A stretch of DNA of 64,000 nucleotides from contig DAHVDE010000118.1 in NCBI GenBank assembly GCA_027313705.1, positions 124,001 through 188,000 on the forward strand, given 5' to 3'. Position numbers and translations under genes: made by a program. Positions within the stretch are counted from its first letter, which is position 1, and every line of letters begins with the position of its first letter. A model generated the notes under the pieces. The model had not been told where the DNA came from. It did not search any database and was given only the letters and a program-made list of their open reading frames with translations. Shown in pieces: positions 16,380-24,876 of the stretch. The stretch is from Actinomycetota bacterium. GTDB lineage: Bacteria; Actinomycetota; Actinomycetes; Streptosporangiales; Streptosporangiaceae.

Positions 16380-16769
16380 TCCATGCCGGGTGAACTTGCG
16401 GCCGCCCGGCCGGGTACCCGCCCGACCTCCCGCGGGGCGCGGCGTCGTCGAAGAGCACGGCAACCACGTAGGTGGCCAGGAAGGTCGGAGCGCCAGCGAA
16501 GTAGGCGATGTCGTAGGGGCTTCCCGCCGCCGGCACGACGACAGCGACACCGGTAGCCAGCAGTGCTTTGACAAGATTGGCCTGGGCGAGGTAGCCAGCA
16601 GGACACTCGGAGGTTTGCGTTGCGTATGCAAGGCCGGTGCTGCCGGTAGCGCCGAGTGCCATGCTGCCAGGCCCACTACCTGCTGCGGGTCGGTCAGTCC
16701 GTTGGACCAGGTGAAGTAGATGATTCCGCCGGGGTGACAGGTGCTGATCACATCGGCGGCGGTGGACAC
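16380..16769 (-). pseudogene. Remnant of a GH3 beta-N-acetylhexosaminidase
   Basis: Two pieces of one family are joined. Reading from 16769, codons for DVISTCHPGGIIYFTWS and NGLTDPQQVVGLA match the N-terminal barrel of secreted GH3 N-acetylglucosaminidases. At about 16660 the frame shifts into ATQTSECPAGYLAQANL, KALLATGVAVVV and SPYDIAYFAGAPTFLATY, the C-terminal domain of the same family. The several hundred residues expected between them are absent, and the extreme C-terminus is again out of frame. This is an internally deleted, frameshifted gene. Its 5' edge overlaps the 3' end of nth. Confidence 0.7.
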
Positions 16770-17518
16770 GCCCTGACCGTAAACGCCTGATTGGCGGCCG
16801 CGGTCGCTGCCGAGCTGTCAGTGGCGGGCTTGACCAATTTGCGCGCCTCTTGCGCATCGACTGGTCCGAGGCCGAACGACGGGCACAGGGCCGCTAGCCC
16901 GCAGGCACCGCAAGCCGGGGTGCGAGCATGGCAAACCCGGCGGCCATGCCAGATCACCCGGTGCGAGACCGGCGTCCATTCCGGAGCTGGCAGCAGTGCG
17001 GCCACGTCACGTTCGATCTTGTCCGGGTCGGAATACGCAGTCCATCCGAACCGCCGGGCAAGCCGCGCGAAATGAGTGTCGACGGTAATGGCCGGCTGCC
17101 CGAAGGCATCACCGATCACCATGCTGGCGGTCTTGCGGCCCACTCCGGGCAGCGTGAGGAGTTCTTCGAGCGCGCCTGGCACCTGACCGCCGAACCGGTC
17201 GCAAAGCGCCTTGCCTATGTTGATCAGCGTGCCTGCCTTGGCACGGAAGAATCCCGTGGACCTGATCAGCGCCTCGAGCTCGTCGCGGTCCGCGGCGGCG
17301 TAATCGGCAGCGGATCGGTACCTGGCGAACAGCGCAGGACTCACTTCGTTGGCGCGCCGGTCTGTCGACCTGGCAGCCAGAATCGCCGCCACCAGCAATT
17401 CCAGTGCGCTGGAGAAATTGAGCTCGATTCGCGCGTCCGGATACAGCACGGCCAGCTCACGGTCGATGAGCCTGGCCCGCTCGGCCACTTCACTGCGGCG
17501 CGTTCCCTGCGCTCCCAT
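16748..17518 (-). CDS. nth: Endonuclease III
   Basis: A bifunctional DNA glycosylase/AP lyase of base-excision repair. It has the helix-hairpin-helix LPGVGRKTASMVIG with the catalytic Lys, the catalytic Asp in ITVDTHFARLARR, and the [4Fe-4S] motif C-x6-C-x2-C-x5-C (CHARTPACGACGLAALC). The usual SAQTTD motif reads AARSTD here. The start is placed at ATG 17518; a TTG at 17551 is possible. The last 25 residues are low complexity and end inside the GH3 remnant, so the present C-terminus may have been created by that rearrangement. Confidence 0.9.
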   Translation of the reverse strand: MGAQGTRRSEVAERARLIDRELAVLYPDARIELNFSSALELLVAAILAARSTDRRANEVSPALFARYRSAADYAAADRDELEALIRSTGFFRAKAGTLINIGKALCDRFGGQVPGALEELLTLPGVGRKTASMVIGDAFGQPAITVDTHFARLARRFGWTAYSDPDKIERDVAALLPAPEWTPVSHRVIWHGRRVCHARTPACGACGLAALCPSFGLGPVDAQEARKLVKPATDSSAATAAANQAFTVRACPPPPM

Positions 17519-17565
17519 AGTCTGGGCATCCCGCCAGGAATCAGTGACCAAACCAGGGAGGCACC

Positions 17566-17967
17566 ATGCTAGGCGTCAGCTGGGATACCGTCCGGCTGTT
17601 CCTGCATGTGCTGGCGGCCACCGTGTGGGTTGGCGGGCAGATCACGCTCGCCGCCCTGGTTCCCGTGCTGCGGCGCATCGGCGGCACGGTACCTGCCGCT
17701 GCCGCCAGGCGATTCCGTCAGGTCGCCTGGCCCGCCTTTGGCGTGCTCGTGATCACCGGAATCTGGAATGTGGTCGCGGTGCGACCGCAGATCCACGGCC
17801 GCTACGAGACCACGCTGATCGTGAAACTGGTCGTGGTGCTGATCTCTGGCCTCACTGCGTTCTTGCATGAGAGAGCGCGCAGCAAGCTTGGCCTTGCCGT
17901 CTTCGGTGCGCTCACCGCCATCAGCGCGCTGGCCGCGCTGTTTCTCGGCATCCTGCTGGCGGGGTGA
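17566..17967 (+). CDS. Small CopD-like integral membrane protein
   Basis: A 133-residue inner-membrane protein with four predicted helices (residues about 8-32, 52-68, 82-100, 107-130). The pattern LFLHVLAATVWVGGQI in helix 1 and ITGIWN in helix 2 resembles the CopD/YcnJ-like copper-resistance fold, where helix-1 His and Trp are conserved. The ATG at 17566 has AGGGAGG six bases upstream. Its role is not defined by context; neighbours are nth (divergent) and a broken Tat-secreted gene (convergent). Confidence 0.75.
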   Translation: MLGVSWDTVRLFLHVLAATVWVGGQITLAALVPVLRRIGGTVPAAAARRFRQVAWPAFGVLVITGIWNVVAVRPQIHGRYETTLIVKLVVVLISGLTAFLHERARSKLGLAVFGALTAISALAALFLGILLAG

Positions 17968-17982
17968 TTCCCTGAGGCTACT

Positions 17983-18449
17983 TTAAGGAAACGCGGTGAG
18001 CGGCCGGCTGTCGATAATCGCCTGGTACTGCTGTGCGGTCTTGCGGGACCGACGGGCACGATGAAAAGCGAGACCCGGCCCCGGCCGGCATGGCTGATCG
18101 GGTAGGTACCCTGCGACAGCAGCGGCGCAAGCCTGTCATCGGAGAAGACTAGCGAGAACTGCTTTTCGGCATCCGTCTTGCCGCTCGGATCGAGGTCGCT
18201 TACTCTGCGCAGGATCACGGTCAGCGACCCGTGCTGATGGGCGACCCTGAAGGGCTGGCCGACCAGCGGAATGAACACGGACCGCCGCAAGGCGAGCCCG
18301 CCCCGGCCAATTCTCGCTGGCTCGCTCCTGACAGGTCTGGTCCTGCCGGTGGCGGCCATGGCGCGCGGCGCCGGGAGACCAGCCCATGCGGCTCCCGCGA
18401 GTGACGCTCCAGAGGCGATAAGCGCCCTTCTCGACATGCCGAAAGTCAT
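17983..18449 (-). pseudogene. Tat-secreted DUF6916-like protein with a frameshift
   Basis: From ATG 18449 (GGGAAAGGG upstream) the product has a Tat signal (SRRALIASGASLAGAA) and a small beta domain (FRVAHQHGSLTVILRRVSDL, SFVFSDDRL-like SLVFSDDRLAPLL, VSLFIVPVG) similar to the actinobacterial DUF6916 group. Immediately after VPVGP the frame is lost at GGTCCCGC (about 18044-18050). One frame over, it resumes as RKTAQQYQAIIDSRPLTAF and stops at TAA 17983-17985, exactly the expected family C-terminus. A one-base indel, a sequencing error or, less likely, slippage at CCC explains it. Confidence 0.7.
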
Positions 18450-18518
18450 GGCGGGCCCTTTCCCGGCTGGGATGACGCGGTAAGTCATGCATAGCACAAG
18501 CAATAACCGCGGGCGAGG

Positions 18519-18690
18519 CTAGCGCGGCGGGACCCAGGACCTGAGTTTTTCTGGGTTGCGCACCGCCCAGATGTGCCAGGCCTGCGACATCTGCCTGATC
18601 TGGCAGCGGCTCGGGTATCCATTCGCCGACGTAGCGTTCCCGCCTGGCCCGCGCCGACCTGAGCAGGTCCAGGCAGGAGTTGGTCAAGCT
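18519..18690 (-). pseudogene. Remnant of an ECF41-type sigma factor
   Basis: On the minus strand, 18690-18603 encodes LTNSCLDLLRSARARRE and RYVGEWIPEPLP, the region 2/linker signature of ECF41 (SigJ-like) sigma factors. After a deletion and a change of frame, 18600-18519 encodes QAWHIWAVRNPEKLRSW and a stop, matching the C-terminal SnoaL-like end of the same family. The start, region 2.1-2.3, region 4 and most of the C-terminal domain are gone. ECF41 genes are normally paired with a carboxymuconolactone-decarboxylase gene, whose remnant abuts this one. Confidence 0.65.
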
Positions 18691-19003
18691 CAGGGCCAGC
18701 CAGATCAACGGCTGCGGCTTCTGCACCGACATGCACACCAAGGAGGCGCTGCACGCAGGTGAAAGCCAGCAGCGGCTGAACCTCGTAGCGGCATGGCGGG
18801 AGGCCACTGTCTTCACCGCCGCCGAGCGAGCCGCGCTTGAACTGGCCGAGCAAGGAACGCGCATTGCCGACGGCGCCGGCGGTGTAACCGAAGAGGCATG
18901 GGCGAACGCGGCGAAGCACTTCGACGAAGAGCAACTCGTCGCGCTAACGACCGTCATCGTCCGGCAGCCCGCCGGCGGCTACCAGCCTGGTCAGTTCGGA
19001 TGA
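18677..19003 (+). pseudogene. Truncated AhpD/carboxymuconolactone decarboxylase gene
   Basis: The readable part ELVKLRASQINGCGFCTDMH (redox CxxC intact) through EEQLVALTT matches AhpD-like CMD proteins, but there is no N-terminal part or start codon (in-frame stop at 18632). Near the C-terminus the expected INAYNRL-type segment is missing, so VIV joins directly to the family ending RQPAGGYQPGQFG. An N-terminal truncation plus an internal deletion make a functional product unlikely. It lies head-to-head with the ECF41 sigma-factor remnant, the usual ECF41 partner, as if one deletion removed both 5' ends and the promoter between them. Confidence 0.7.
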
Positions 19004-19357
19004 CCATCGCGGCGAGGGCAGAGACGCCATCGTGCCAGCTCTTGTTCAAGCGAAGGAGCAATATTCGAGTGCACCGCCAGACTCGTTTGCGTAGACACCA
19101 GCAGAAGATCGCTGAATAGCGGCATTCGTGATCCCGGAGTCGGGCCATTGACGTAGCCTGGCGTCCGCTTAGCTAAGACTGTGACCGCTCTGCGCTTTCG
19201 GAAAAGGCAGGAGCGTATTGTAACGCGTCACGCCGGCCGGAAAAAGAAACGCAGATCACGGCCCGCTCCGCGCGAGCTTCCTTCGCAGCCGCGACAAGAC
19301 TCCCAAGCCGCCGCGCCCGCCCAGGCCCGACCACGTCCGGTGAACGACTATCGCCGG
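19004..19357. other. Gene-free region
   Basis: No credible coding frame on either strand, no clear terminator and no RNA gene recognised. It separates the decayed block from the convergent flavoprotein gene. Confidence 0.5.
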
Positions 19358-21448
19358 TCAGGCCAGGCCGGCGGGCTCGCGCTGGTAGGGCAGCGGCATG
19401 GAAGGGTCCTCAGTTCCGAGTTCGCGGGCCAGGCGGTGCCCGTCGAAGATTGCCTCGGAAATCATTCTCGGCGCGACACAGTCACCGATCCGGTAGACGG
19501 CGGCGATGCCGGCGCCGCCGAGTGCGGCCTGGTCTCTGGTCAGGTCGAGGTAAAGCTCATCGCGCGAGACCTGCTGGGTGACGAGGACGATCCCTTCGCA
19601 TGCCGCGCGCCAGGGCTCGCCGTCCCTGTCGGCACCGTAGACGGCAGAACCTGGATCGATACCTGTGACCGTGGTGGCGTAAACGACCTTGACGCCGGCC
19701 TGATGCAGGTGCGCGCGGAGCATGCCGCCTTCCAGGGTCTGGTCACTGACCGGCGATAGCACCGGGTACGTGGTCACGATGGTGGCCTGGTAGCCCTCCT
19801 TGGCCAGCAGTTCGGCGAGCGCCGGCGCCATGAAGTAACCGTCGGTGTCGTAGACCACCGCGCGCTTGCCTGCCGGGCGGAGCCCGCGCACGCACAGGTC
19901 TTCTGGTGTCAGCACGAAAGGCGGCCCCGCCTGCGCGCCTGGCATCGGCTCGGGGATCCCCGGCTGGACTCCGTCGGCGCGCCAGGCCGAGCCGGTGGCC
20001 GCCACCACGACTCGCGCGCCGTAGCCAAGCACGTCAGCGGTGCTCAGCCGCTGTCCGGTGATGACCTGGACGCCGAGCTTGCCCAACTGCACCAGGCGGT
20101 AATCAAGTATCCGGCCCCAGTCGCCCAGGGTCGGCAGCCCCCTGATCCAGCTGAGCCTGCCGCCGGCGGCAGGCTCAGCCGCTACCAGGTGGACGCTCGT
20201 GTATCCACGCCTGCCGAGTACGACGGCGCACTCCAGCCCGGCCGGGCCGGCGCCGACGACGAGCACGGGTTCTTCGGGGTTTGCCGCCGCAGGAAACGAT
20301 TCAGGATGCCAGCCACGACGGAACTCCTCGCCCGCGGTTGCGTTCTGCACGCACCCGATGTGATGAAAGGACTCCTCGCGCAGGATGCAGATGTTCGATC
20401 CGGTGCACTCGCGGATCTCGTCGTACCTGCCCTGCGCGACCTTCCGCGGCAAGAACGGGTCCGCGATCCCCTGCCTCGCCGATCCGACCAGGTCGATAAC
20501 GCCGTCGGCCACGAGCCTGGCCATCAGGTCGGGGCTGGAAAACCGGCCGGTCGCGACGACCGGCTTGGCCGTCGCCTCGCGGACCCGCCTGATCCACGGC
20601 AGTTCATGCCCCTCCGGGTAGTACCGCGAGGTTCCCGAGTTCTCCGGCCACGTCCCCACCGTGACATCGAACAAGTCCACCAGATCGGCAGCCATCGCGA
20701 TGAGCTCTAGCATCTCGTCGGCCTCGATGCCGGGAAGGCCGCCGCCCCCGGCGACCCCCGAGTCGCCGTGCAAGGCGATCCTCGTCGCGATCGCGCAGTC
20801 CCCGCCGACCTCCTCCCGCACTGTCGCCAGGGTCTCCAGCCAGAATCTTCCCCGGCCAGCCACGCTCCCGCCGTAGCCATCGGTCCGCCGGTTCAGCACC
20901 GGCGAGAAGAACTGGGTGAGCAAGTAGCCATGCGCGCCGTACACGTAGACGATGTCGAAGCCGGCGTCACGCGCCCGCCTGGCCGCTTCCGCCCAGTCAC
21001 GCTGGATCCGCGCGATGTCCTCAGCGGTCAGTTCCTTGGCCAGGCCGCCGTATTGCAGTTCCGATGCCACCTGGCTCGGCGCCAGTCTCGGCAGCCTGGA
21101 CGTGCCGTTCACGCTGGCCGCCCCGCCGTGAAACAGCTCGAGTCCGGCCAGCGCCCCGCCCGCGTGGATCGCCTCGGCGGTCAGCGCAAGCGCGGCCGCG
21201 TGACCGTCATCCCAGAAGTCGGCACTGCACTCAGGAGTCTCGTCAGAATCCGGCGAGATCGCCGCGTACTCGACGCAGACGCCGCCCCAGCCGCCCTCCG
21301 CTCGCATGCCACGGAACGCGGCCTGCGACCGCGGCCTGGACGAACCGAAACCTGACGCATGCGGTACTTGGTAGAAGCGGTTGGGCAGCGTCTTGCAGCC
21401 GACGGTAACGGGCTCGAACAAGATCGCGTGCCGCGGGTCCATCGGCAT
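19358..21448 (-). CDS. Trimethylamine-dehydrogenase-like FMN/FeS/FAD oxidoreductase
   Basis: A 696-residue member of the TMADH/2,4-dienoyl-CoA reductase family: an N-terminal old-yellow-enzyme barrel (FEPVTVGCKTLPNRF; FDIVYVYGAHGYL), a 4Fe-4S segment and a C-terminal FAD/ADP-binding region (VLVVGAGPAGLE; YRIGDCVAPR). ATG 21448 follows GAAGGAG. Compared with TMADH, the cysteine that binds FMN covalently (QVPHC) is Ala (QVPHAS), so FMN is probably non-covalent. The cluster motif CIGCNVC reads CTGSNIC, losing one ligand. The downstream GCVQNATAGEEFRRGWHPE is conserved. The substrate is unknown; a dimethylamine-type amine is only one possibility. Confidence 0.85.
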   Translation of the reverse strand: MPMDPRHAILFEPVTVGCKTLPNRFYQVPHASGFGSSRPRSQAAFRGMRAEGGWGGVCVEYAAISPDSDETPECSADFWDDGHAAALALTAEAIHAGGALAGLELFHGGAASVNGTSRLPRLAPSQVASELQYGGLAKELTAEDIARIQRDWAEAARRARDAGFDIVYVYGAHGYLLTQFFSPVLNRRTDGYGGSVAGRGRFWLETLATVREEVGGDCAIATRIALHGDSGVAGGGGLPGIEADEMLELIAMAADLVDLFDVTVGTWPENSGTSRYYPEGHELPWIRRVREATAKPVVATGRFSSPDLMARLVADGVIDLVGSARQGIADPFLPRKVAQGRYDEIRECTGSNICILREESFHHIGCVQNATAGEEFRRGWHPESFPAAANPEEPVLVVGAGPAGLECAVVLGRRGYTSVHLVAAEPAAGGRLSWIRGLPTLGDWGRILDYRLVQLGKLGVQVITGQRLSTADVLGYGARVVVAATGSAWRADGVQPGIPEPMPGAQAGPPFVLTPEDLCVRGLRPAGKRAVVYDTDGYFMAPALAELLAKEGYQATIVTTYPVLSPVSDQTLEGGMLRAHLHQAGVKVVYATTVTGIDPGSAVYGADRDGEPWRAACEGIVLVTQQVSRDELYLDLTRDQAALGGAGIAAVYRIGDCVAPRMISEAIFDGHRLARELGTEDPSMPLPYQREPAGLA

Positions 21449-21606
21449 CGGTGCAACTCCTTCGCGGCACCGCCCCCCGGCGGCGCGAGCCTCCATCATG
21501 CCCGGGAAGCCTCAGCCCCCTCTCACCGCCCCGCGCCAGGCCCCGCGCGCATGTCGGGGAAAATCACGACTGTCGCTTACCGCGGCGGCCGGGCTAGCTT
21601 CCATCC

Positions 21607-23415
21607 ATGCCGGGAATGAACTCGGGCCTCAATGTTCACAATCCGGTCGTGGCGCATGCTTTCCACGCGGCATTGATCAGGCAGGGAATCATCGCCTTGC
21701 TGATCCTCGGCATCGCGGTCGTGATCTGGGCAGCGCTCAGGTTACGACGCCGGGTCGCCGGCCGGTACGGCGAGCCTGCTGACACCGGTTACCCGGCCGA
21801 GCCGGCCGGCCGCCGCATGCTGCGGATCGGGTTCGGCATCTTGTGGATCTTCGACGGCTTGCTCCAGGCCCAGTCGGCCATGGCGATCGGGCTGCCTTCA
21901 CAGGTGATCGAGCCGATCGCCGCCGCCTCGCCAAGGTGGGTGCAGCACCTGGAGAACTGGAGCGCGACAGCGTGGTCGTATCACCCGGTTCAGGCTGGCG
22001 CCTCGGCGGTGTGGATTCAGATCGGCATCGGAATCTGGCTGCTGGCGGCACAAGGTGGTATTTCTTCCCGGCTGGCTGGATTGGCCAGCGCAGGCTGGGG
22101 TCTGCTCGTCTGGATTTTCGGCGAGGTCTTCGGCGGGATTCTCTCCGGCGGGCAAAGCTGGTTGTTCGGGGCGCCTGGCGCGGTGATCTTCTATTGCGCT
22201 GGCGGTGCCCTGATCGCTCTTCCCGTGCGTCACTGGCGAACCGCGCGGCTCGGCCGGATCGTTCTCACCGTCGTCGGAGTGTTCTTCATCGCGATGTCGG
22301 TCCTGCAAGCATGGCCTGGCCGGGGTTTCTGGCAGGGCACGCTGGCGGCCGGGCGGCCGGGGACGCTGGCTGGCATGGCCGACGAGATGGCGCAGATGCC
22401 GCAGCCAGGCCTGACGTCAAGGCTGGTGAGTGCCTTCGGGACCTTCGACTCCGCGCACGGCTTCGCGGTCAACCTGTTCGTGGTAGTTGCGCTTGCCGTC
22501 ATCGGCGCCAGCCTGATCGCGGCGCGACCTGGCTTGCTGCGCCTGACCGTCGTCTTCGCCGCGGCGCTGTGCCTCGCTGACTGGGTGTTCGTTCAGGATC
22601 TTGGCTTCCTGGGCGGGCTAGGAACCGACCCGAACAGCATGATTCCGCTTCTCATCCTCATGGCCGGCGGCTACCTGGCCTGTACCCGCCAGCCGACTGC
22701 CGACAGGGCATCTGGCGCCGAGCCGGCTGGCCGCGCCCTCGCCTGGGCGCCAGCCGCACGGCGCGCGATCGCGACCGCCAGCCTCGGGTCCATGGTGTCC
22801 TTCGCCGCACTCGGCGTGATCCTGCTCGGTGCGGCCCCGATGGCCGCGGCCCAGGCCAGCAGCGGAGCCGACCCCATCCTGGCAGAAGCGGTATCGGGGC
22901 CGGCCGCTCCGCAAGACCGCCAGGCACCGGACTTCGCGCTGACCGACCAGGCGGGCTTGCGGCGATCGCTGTCGAGCCTGCGCGGCGACGTCGTGTTCCT
23001 CACCTTCCTCGACCCGGCGAGCACCGGCGACGGTCCGCTGATCGGGCAGGAGCTAGCCGCCGCCGCGCGCATGACGCGAGCCAGCGCGCGTGACATCGCG
23101 TTCGTCGCCGTAGTGCTGAGCCCGGCCGGGCGATCCGTGCGGTTCTTGCGTGCCTTCGACCGGCGCGAAGGGCTCGCCGGACTTCCCGACTGGACGTTCC
23201 TGACCGGCCCGGCCGCCGAACTCAGGCAGGTCTGGCGGGATTACAGCGTCTACATTAGCGGCGGAACGCACAACGACCTCGCCTACGTGATCGACAGGAC
23301 CGGGATCATCCGCGACGAGCTGAGTACCGAGCCCGGTCCTGGGACCGCCGCTACCCGTGCGTCCTTCGCGGCGTTCTTCGCGCAGACGGCCGAGCAAGCG
23401 CAGAACTCGGGATGA
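21607..23415 (+). CDS. Polytopic membrane protein with cysteine-less SCO/thioredoxin-like domain
   Basis: A 602-residue fusion. Residues 1-400 hold about nine hydrophobic helices (for example IIALLILGIAVVIWAAL, LFVVVALAVIGASLIAA, SLGSMVSFAALGVILL). After a linker, residues about 435-590 form a thioredoxin-fold SCO1/peroxiredoxin-like domain (APDFALTDQAG, VVFLTFLDP, IDRTGIIRDEL). The CxxxC of SCO proteins falls at STGDG in FLDPASTGDGP, so both cysteines are replaced and neither copper binding nor thiol chemistry is expected. The start is ATG 21607. It lies 129 bp upstream of the EPSP-synthase-like gene on the same strand and could belong to that transcription unit. Confidence 0.8.
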   Translation: MPGMNSGLNVHNPVVAHAFHAALIRQGIIALLILGIAVVIWAALRLRRRVAGRYGEPADTGYPAEPAGRRMLRIGFGILWIFDGLLQAQSAMAIGLPSQVIEPIAAASPRWVQHLENWSATAWSYHPVQAGASAVWIQIGIGIWLLAAQGGISSRLAGLASAGWGLLVWIFGEVFGGILSGGQSWLFGAPGAVIFYCAGGALIALPVRHWRTARLGRIVLTVVGVFFIAMSVLQAWPGRGFWQGTLAAGRPGTLAGMADEMAQMPQPGLTSRLVSAFGTFDSAHGFAVNLFVVVALAVIGASLIAARPGLLRLTVVFAAALCLADWVFVQDLGFLGGLGTDPNSMIPLLILMAGGYLACTRQPTADRASGAEPAGRALAWAPAARRAIATASLGSMVSFAALGVILLGAAPMAAAQASSGADPILAEAVSGPAAPQDRQAPDFALTDQAGLRRSLSSLRGDVVFLTFLDPASTGDGPLIGQELAAAARMTRASARDIAFVAVVLSPAGRSVRFLRAFDRREGLAGLPDWTFLTGPAAELRQVWRDYSVYISGGTHNDLAYVIDRTGIIRDELSTEPGPGTAATRASFAAFFAQTAEQAQNSG

Positions 23416-23544
23416 GGCGGCCATTGCCGGCCGGACGGACGGCCGGAGCCGGCGAACTGGCATCTCGTACCCAGCCGGGGAAAGAATTATGCTCCGCCTA
23501 GGCCCGGCATTTCCCGAGTCACCGTCCTGCCGAAGGAGCCTGCC

Positions 23545-24876
23545 ATGAGCGAGGCCGTCACCATGTCCCCCGATCCCCGCCTGAAACTCGACGCTCTCGA
23601 GATCTCGCCCCTGGCCGGTGTCGATGCCTGCGTCCTGGTGCTCGGCTCGAAGAGCTACACGAACCGGCATATCGCCATAGCGGCACTGGCCAGCCAGCCG
23701 ACGGTCTTACGCAACGCCCTGCTGTCGCAGGACACGAGGCTTCTTGCCGCCGCCGTCACCGGGTTCGGGCACGTCGACGTCGGTATCGACGAGGCCGCCA
23801 ACTCGATGCTCATCCGCCCGAACGGGCGGCCGATGCGTGCTCCCGCCGATCCGGTCGTGATGGGAAATGCCGGGACCGGCCTGCGGGCCCTGATCAGCAT
23901 GGCCAGCCTGGCCGACGGGCTGACCCAGATCACGGGTAATGCCCGGATGCGGGAACGGCCGGTCGGTGACCTGCTTGACGCCCTGCGGCCGCTCGGAGTG
24001 CAGGCCAGGGCGCTGCTCGGGAACGGGTCCCCTCCGGTCGAAGTCCTCGGGGTGAGCCTGCACGGCGGACGCACCAGCATCAGCGGAGCCGTGAGCAGTC
24101 AGTTCACGACCAGCCTGCTGCTGAGCGCACCTCTAGCGGCCAGCGACGTCGAGATCTCGGTGACCGACGACATGGTCTCCAAGCCATACATCGACATGAC
24201 CCTGGCGGCCATGGCACGCTGCGGTGCCCGCGCCGACAGGCGCGGCTACTCCTGGTTCCTGGTCCCCTCTGGGCAGGCATATACCGGCGGCGAGGTCGTC
24301 GTCGAGCCCGACGCCTCTGGCATGTCCTATTTCCTGGCCGCTGCCGCGATCCTCGGCGGCCGTGTCCACATCGCCGGCATCGGCTCTGATTCGGCTCAAG
24401 GCGATGTCGGGCTGGTGAGCGCGCTCGCCGAGATGGGATGCAGGTCCGTCGTCACCGCGGACGGGGTAACGATCGAGGGCGGCGAGCTGACTGGCATCGA
24501 GATCGACATGGAGAACATGCCTGACGTCGTGCCGACCCTGGCCATCGTCGCCGCCTACGCCCGCGGCACCACGCACATCACCGGGATCGGCAACCTCCGG
24601 CTGAAGGAGTGCGACCGGATCCAGGCGGTGAGCACTGAGCTGTCGAAGATGGGCGGGACGATAAGCACGACGCGCGACACGATGACCATCAGGGGCGGCG
24701 CGGCCCTGCACGGCGCCGGCATCGACACCTACGATGACCACAGGATCGCCATGAGCTTCGCGATCGCCGGCCTCCGCACCCCTGGTGTCGTCATCCGCGA
24801 TCCCGGCTGCGTCGTCAAGTCCTTCCCTTCTTTCTGGGCCACCCTGGACAGCCTGAGCTCAGGAGCGGCTTCGTGA
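23545..24876 (+). CDS. EPSP synthase (AroA) paralogue, candidate arsonoenolpyruvate synthase
   Basis: An enolpyruvyl transferase of 443 residues. Family residues are intact: LGSKSYTNR (Lys, Ser, Arg), [42 protein letters not shown] with the catalytic Asp, [17 protein letters not shown] and VKSFPSF. GAAGGAG precedes the ATG. It is not with aromatic-pathway genes but overlaps (GTGA) an iPGM-like gene and is followed by a CTP-synthase-C-terminal-like gene. That trio is the core of the Streptomyces arseno-organic cluster, where the AroA-like enzyme is proposed to condense PEP with arsenate. That reaction here is inference; being the cell's ordinary shikimate enzyme cannot be excluded. Confidence 0.85.
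   Translation: MSEAVTMSPDPRLKLDALEISPLAGVDACVLVLGSKSYTNRHIAIAALASQPTVLRNALLSQDTRLLAAAVTGFGHVDVGIDEAANSMLIRPNGRPMRAPADPVVMGNAGTGLRALISMASLADGLTQITGNARMRERPVGDLLDALRPLGVQARALLGNGSPPVEVLGVSLHGGRTSISGAVSSQFTTSLLLSAPLAASDVEISVTDDMVSKPYIDMTLAAMARCGARADRRGYSWFLVPSGQAYTGGEVVVEPDASGMSYFLAAAAILGGRVHIAGIGSDSAQGDVGLVSALAEMGCRSVVTADGVTIEGGELTGIEIDMENMPDVVPTLAIVAAYARGTTHITGIGNLRLKECDRIQAVSTELSKMGGTISTTRDTMTIRGGAALHGAGIDTYDDHRIAMSFAIAGLRTPGVVIRDPGCVVKSFPSFWATLDSLSSGAAS

Noticed and set aside
18680..19003. Functional short AhpD gene starting at TTG 18680
   Set aside because: Lacks the N-terminal helices of the family and has an internal deletion before the conserved ending.
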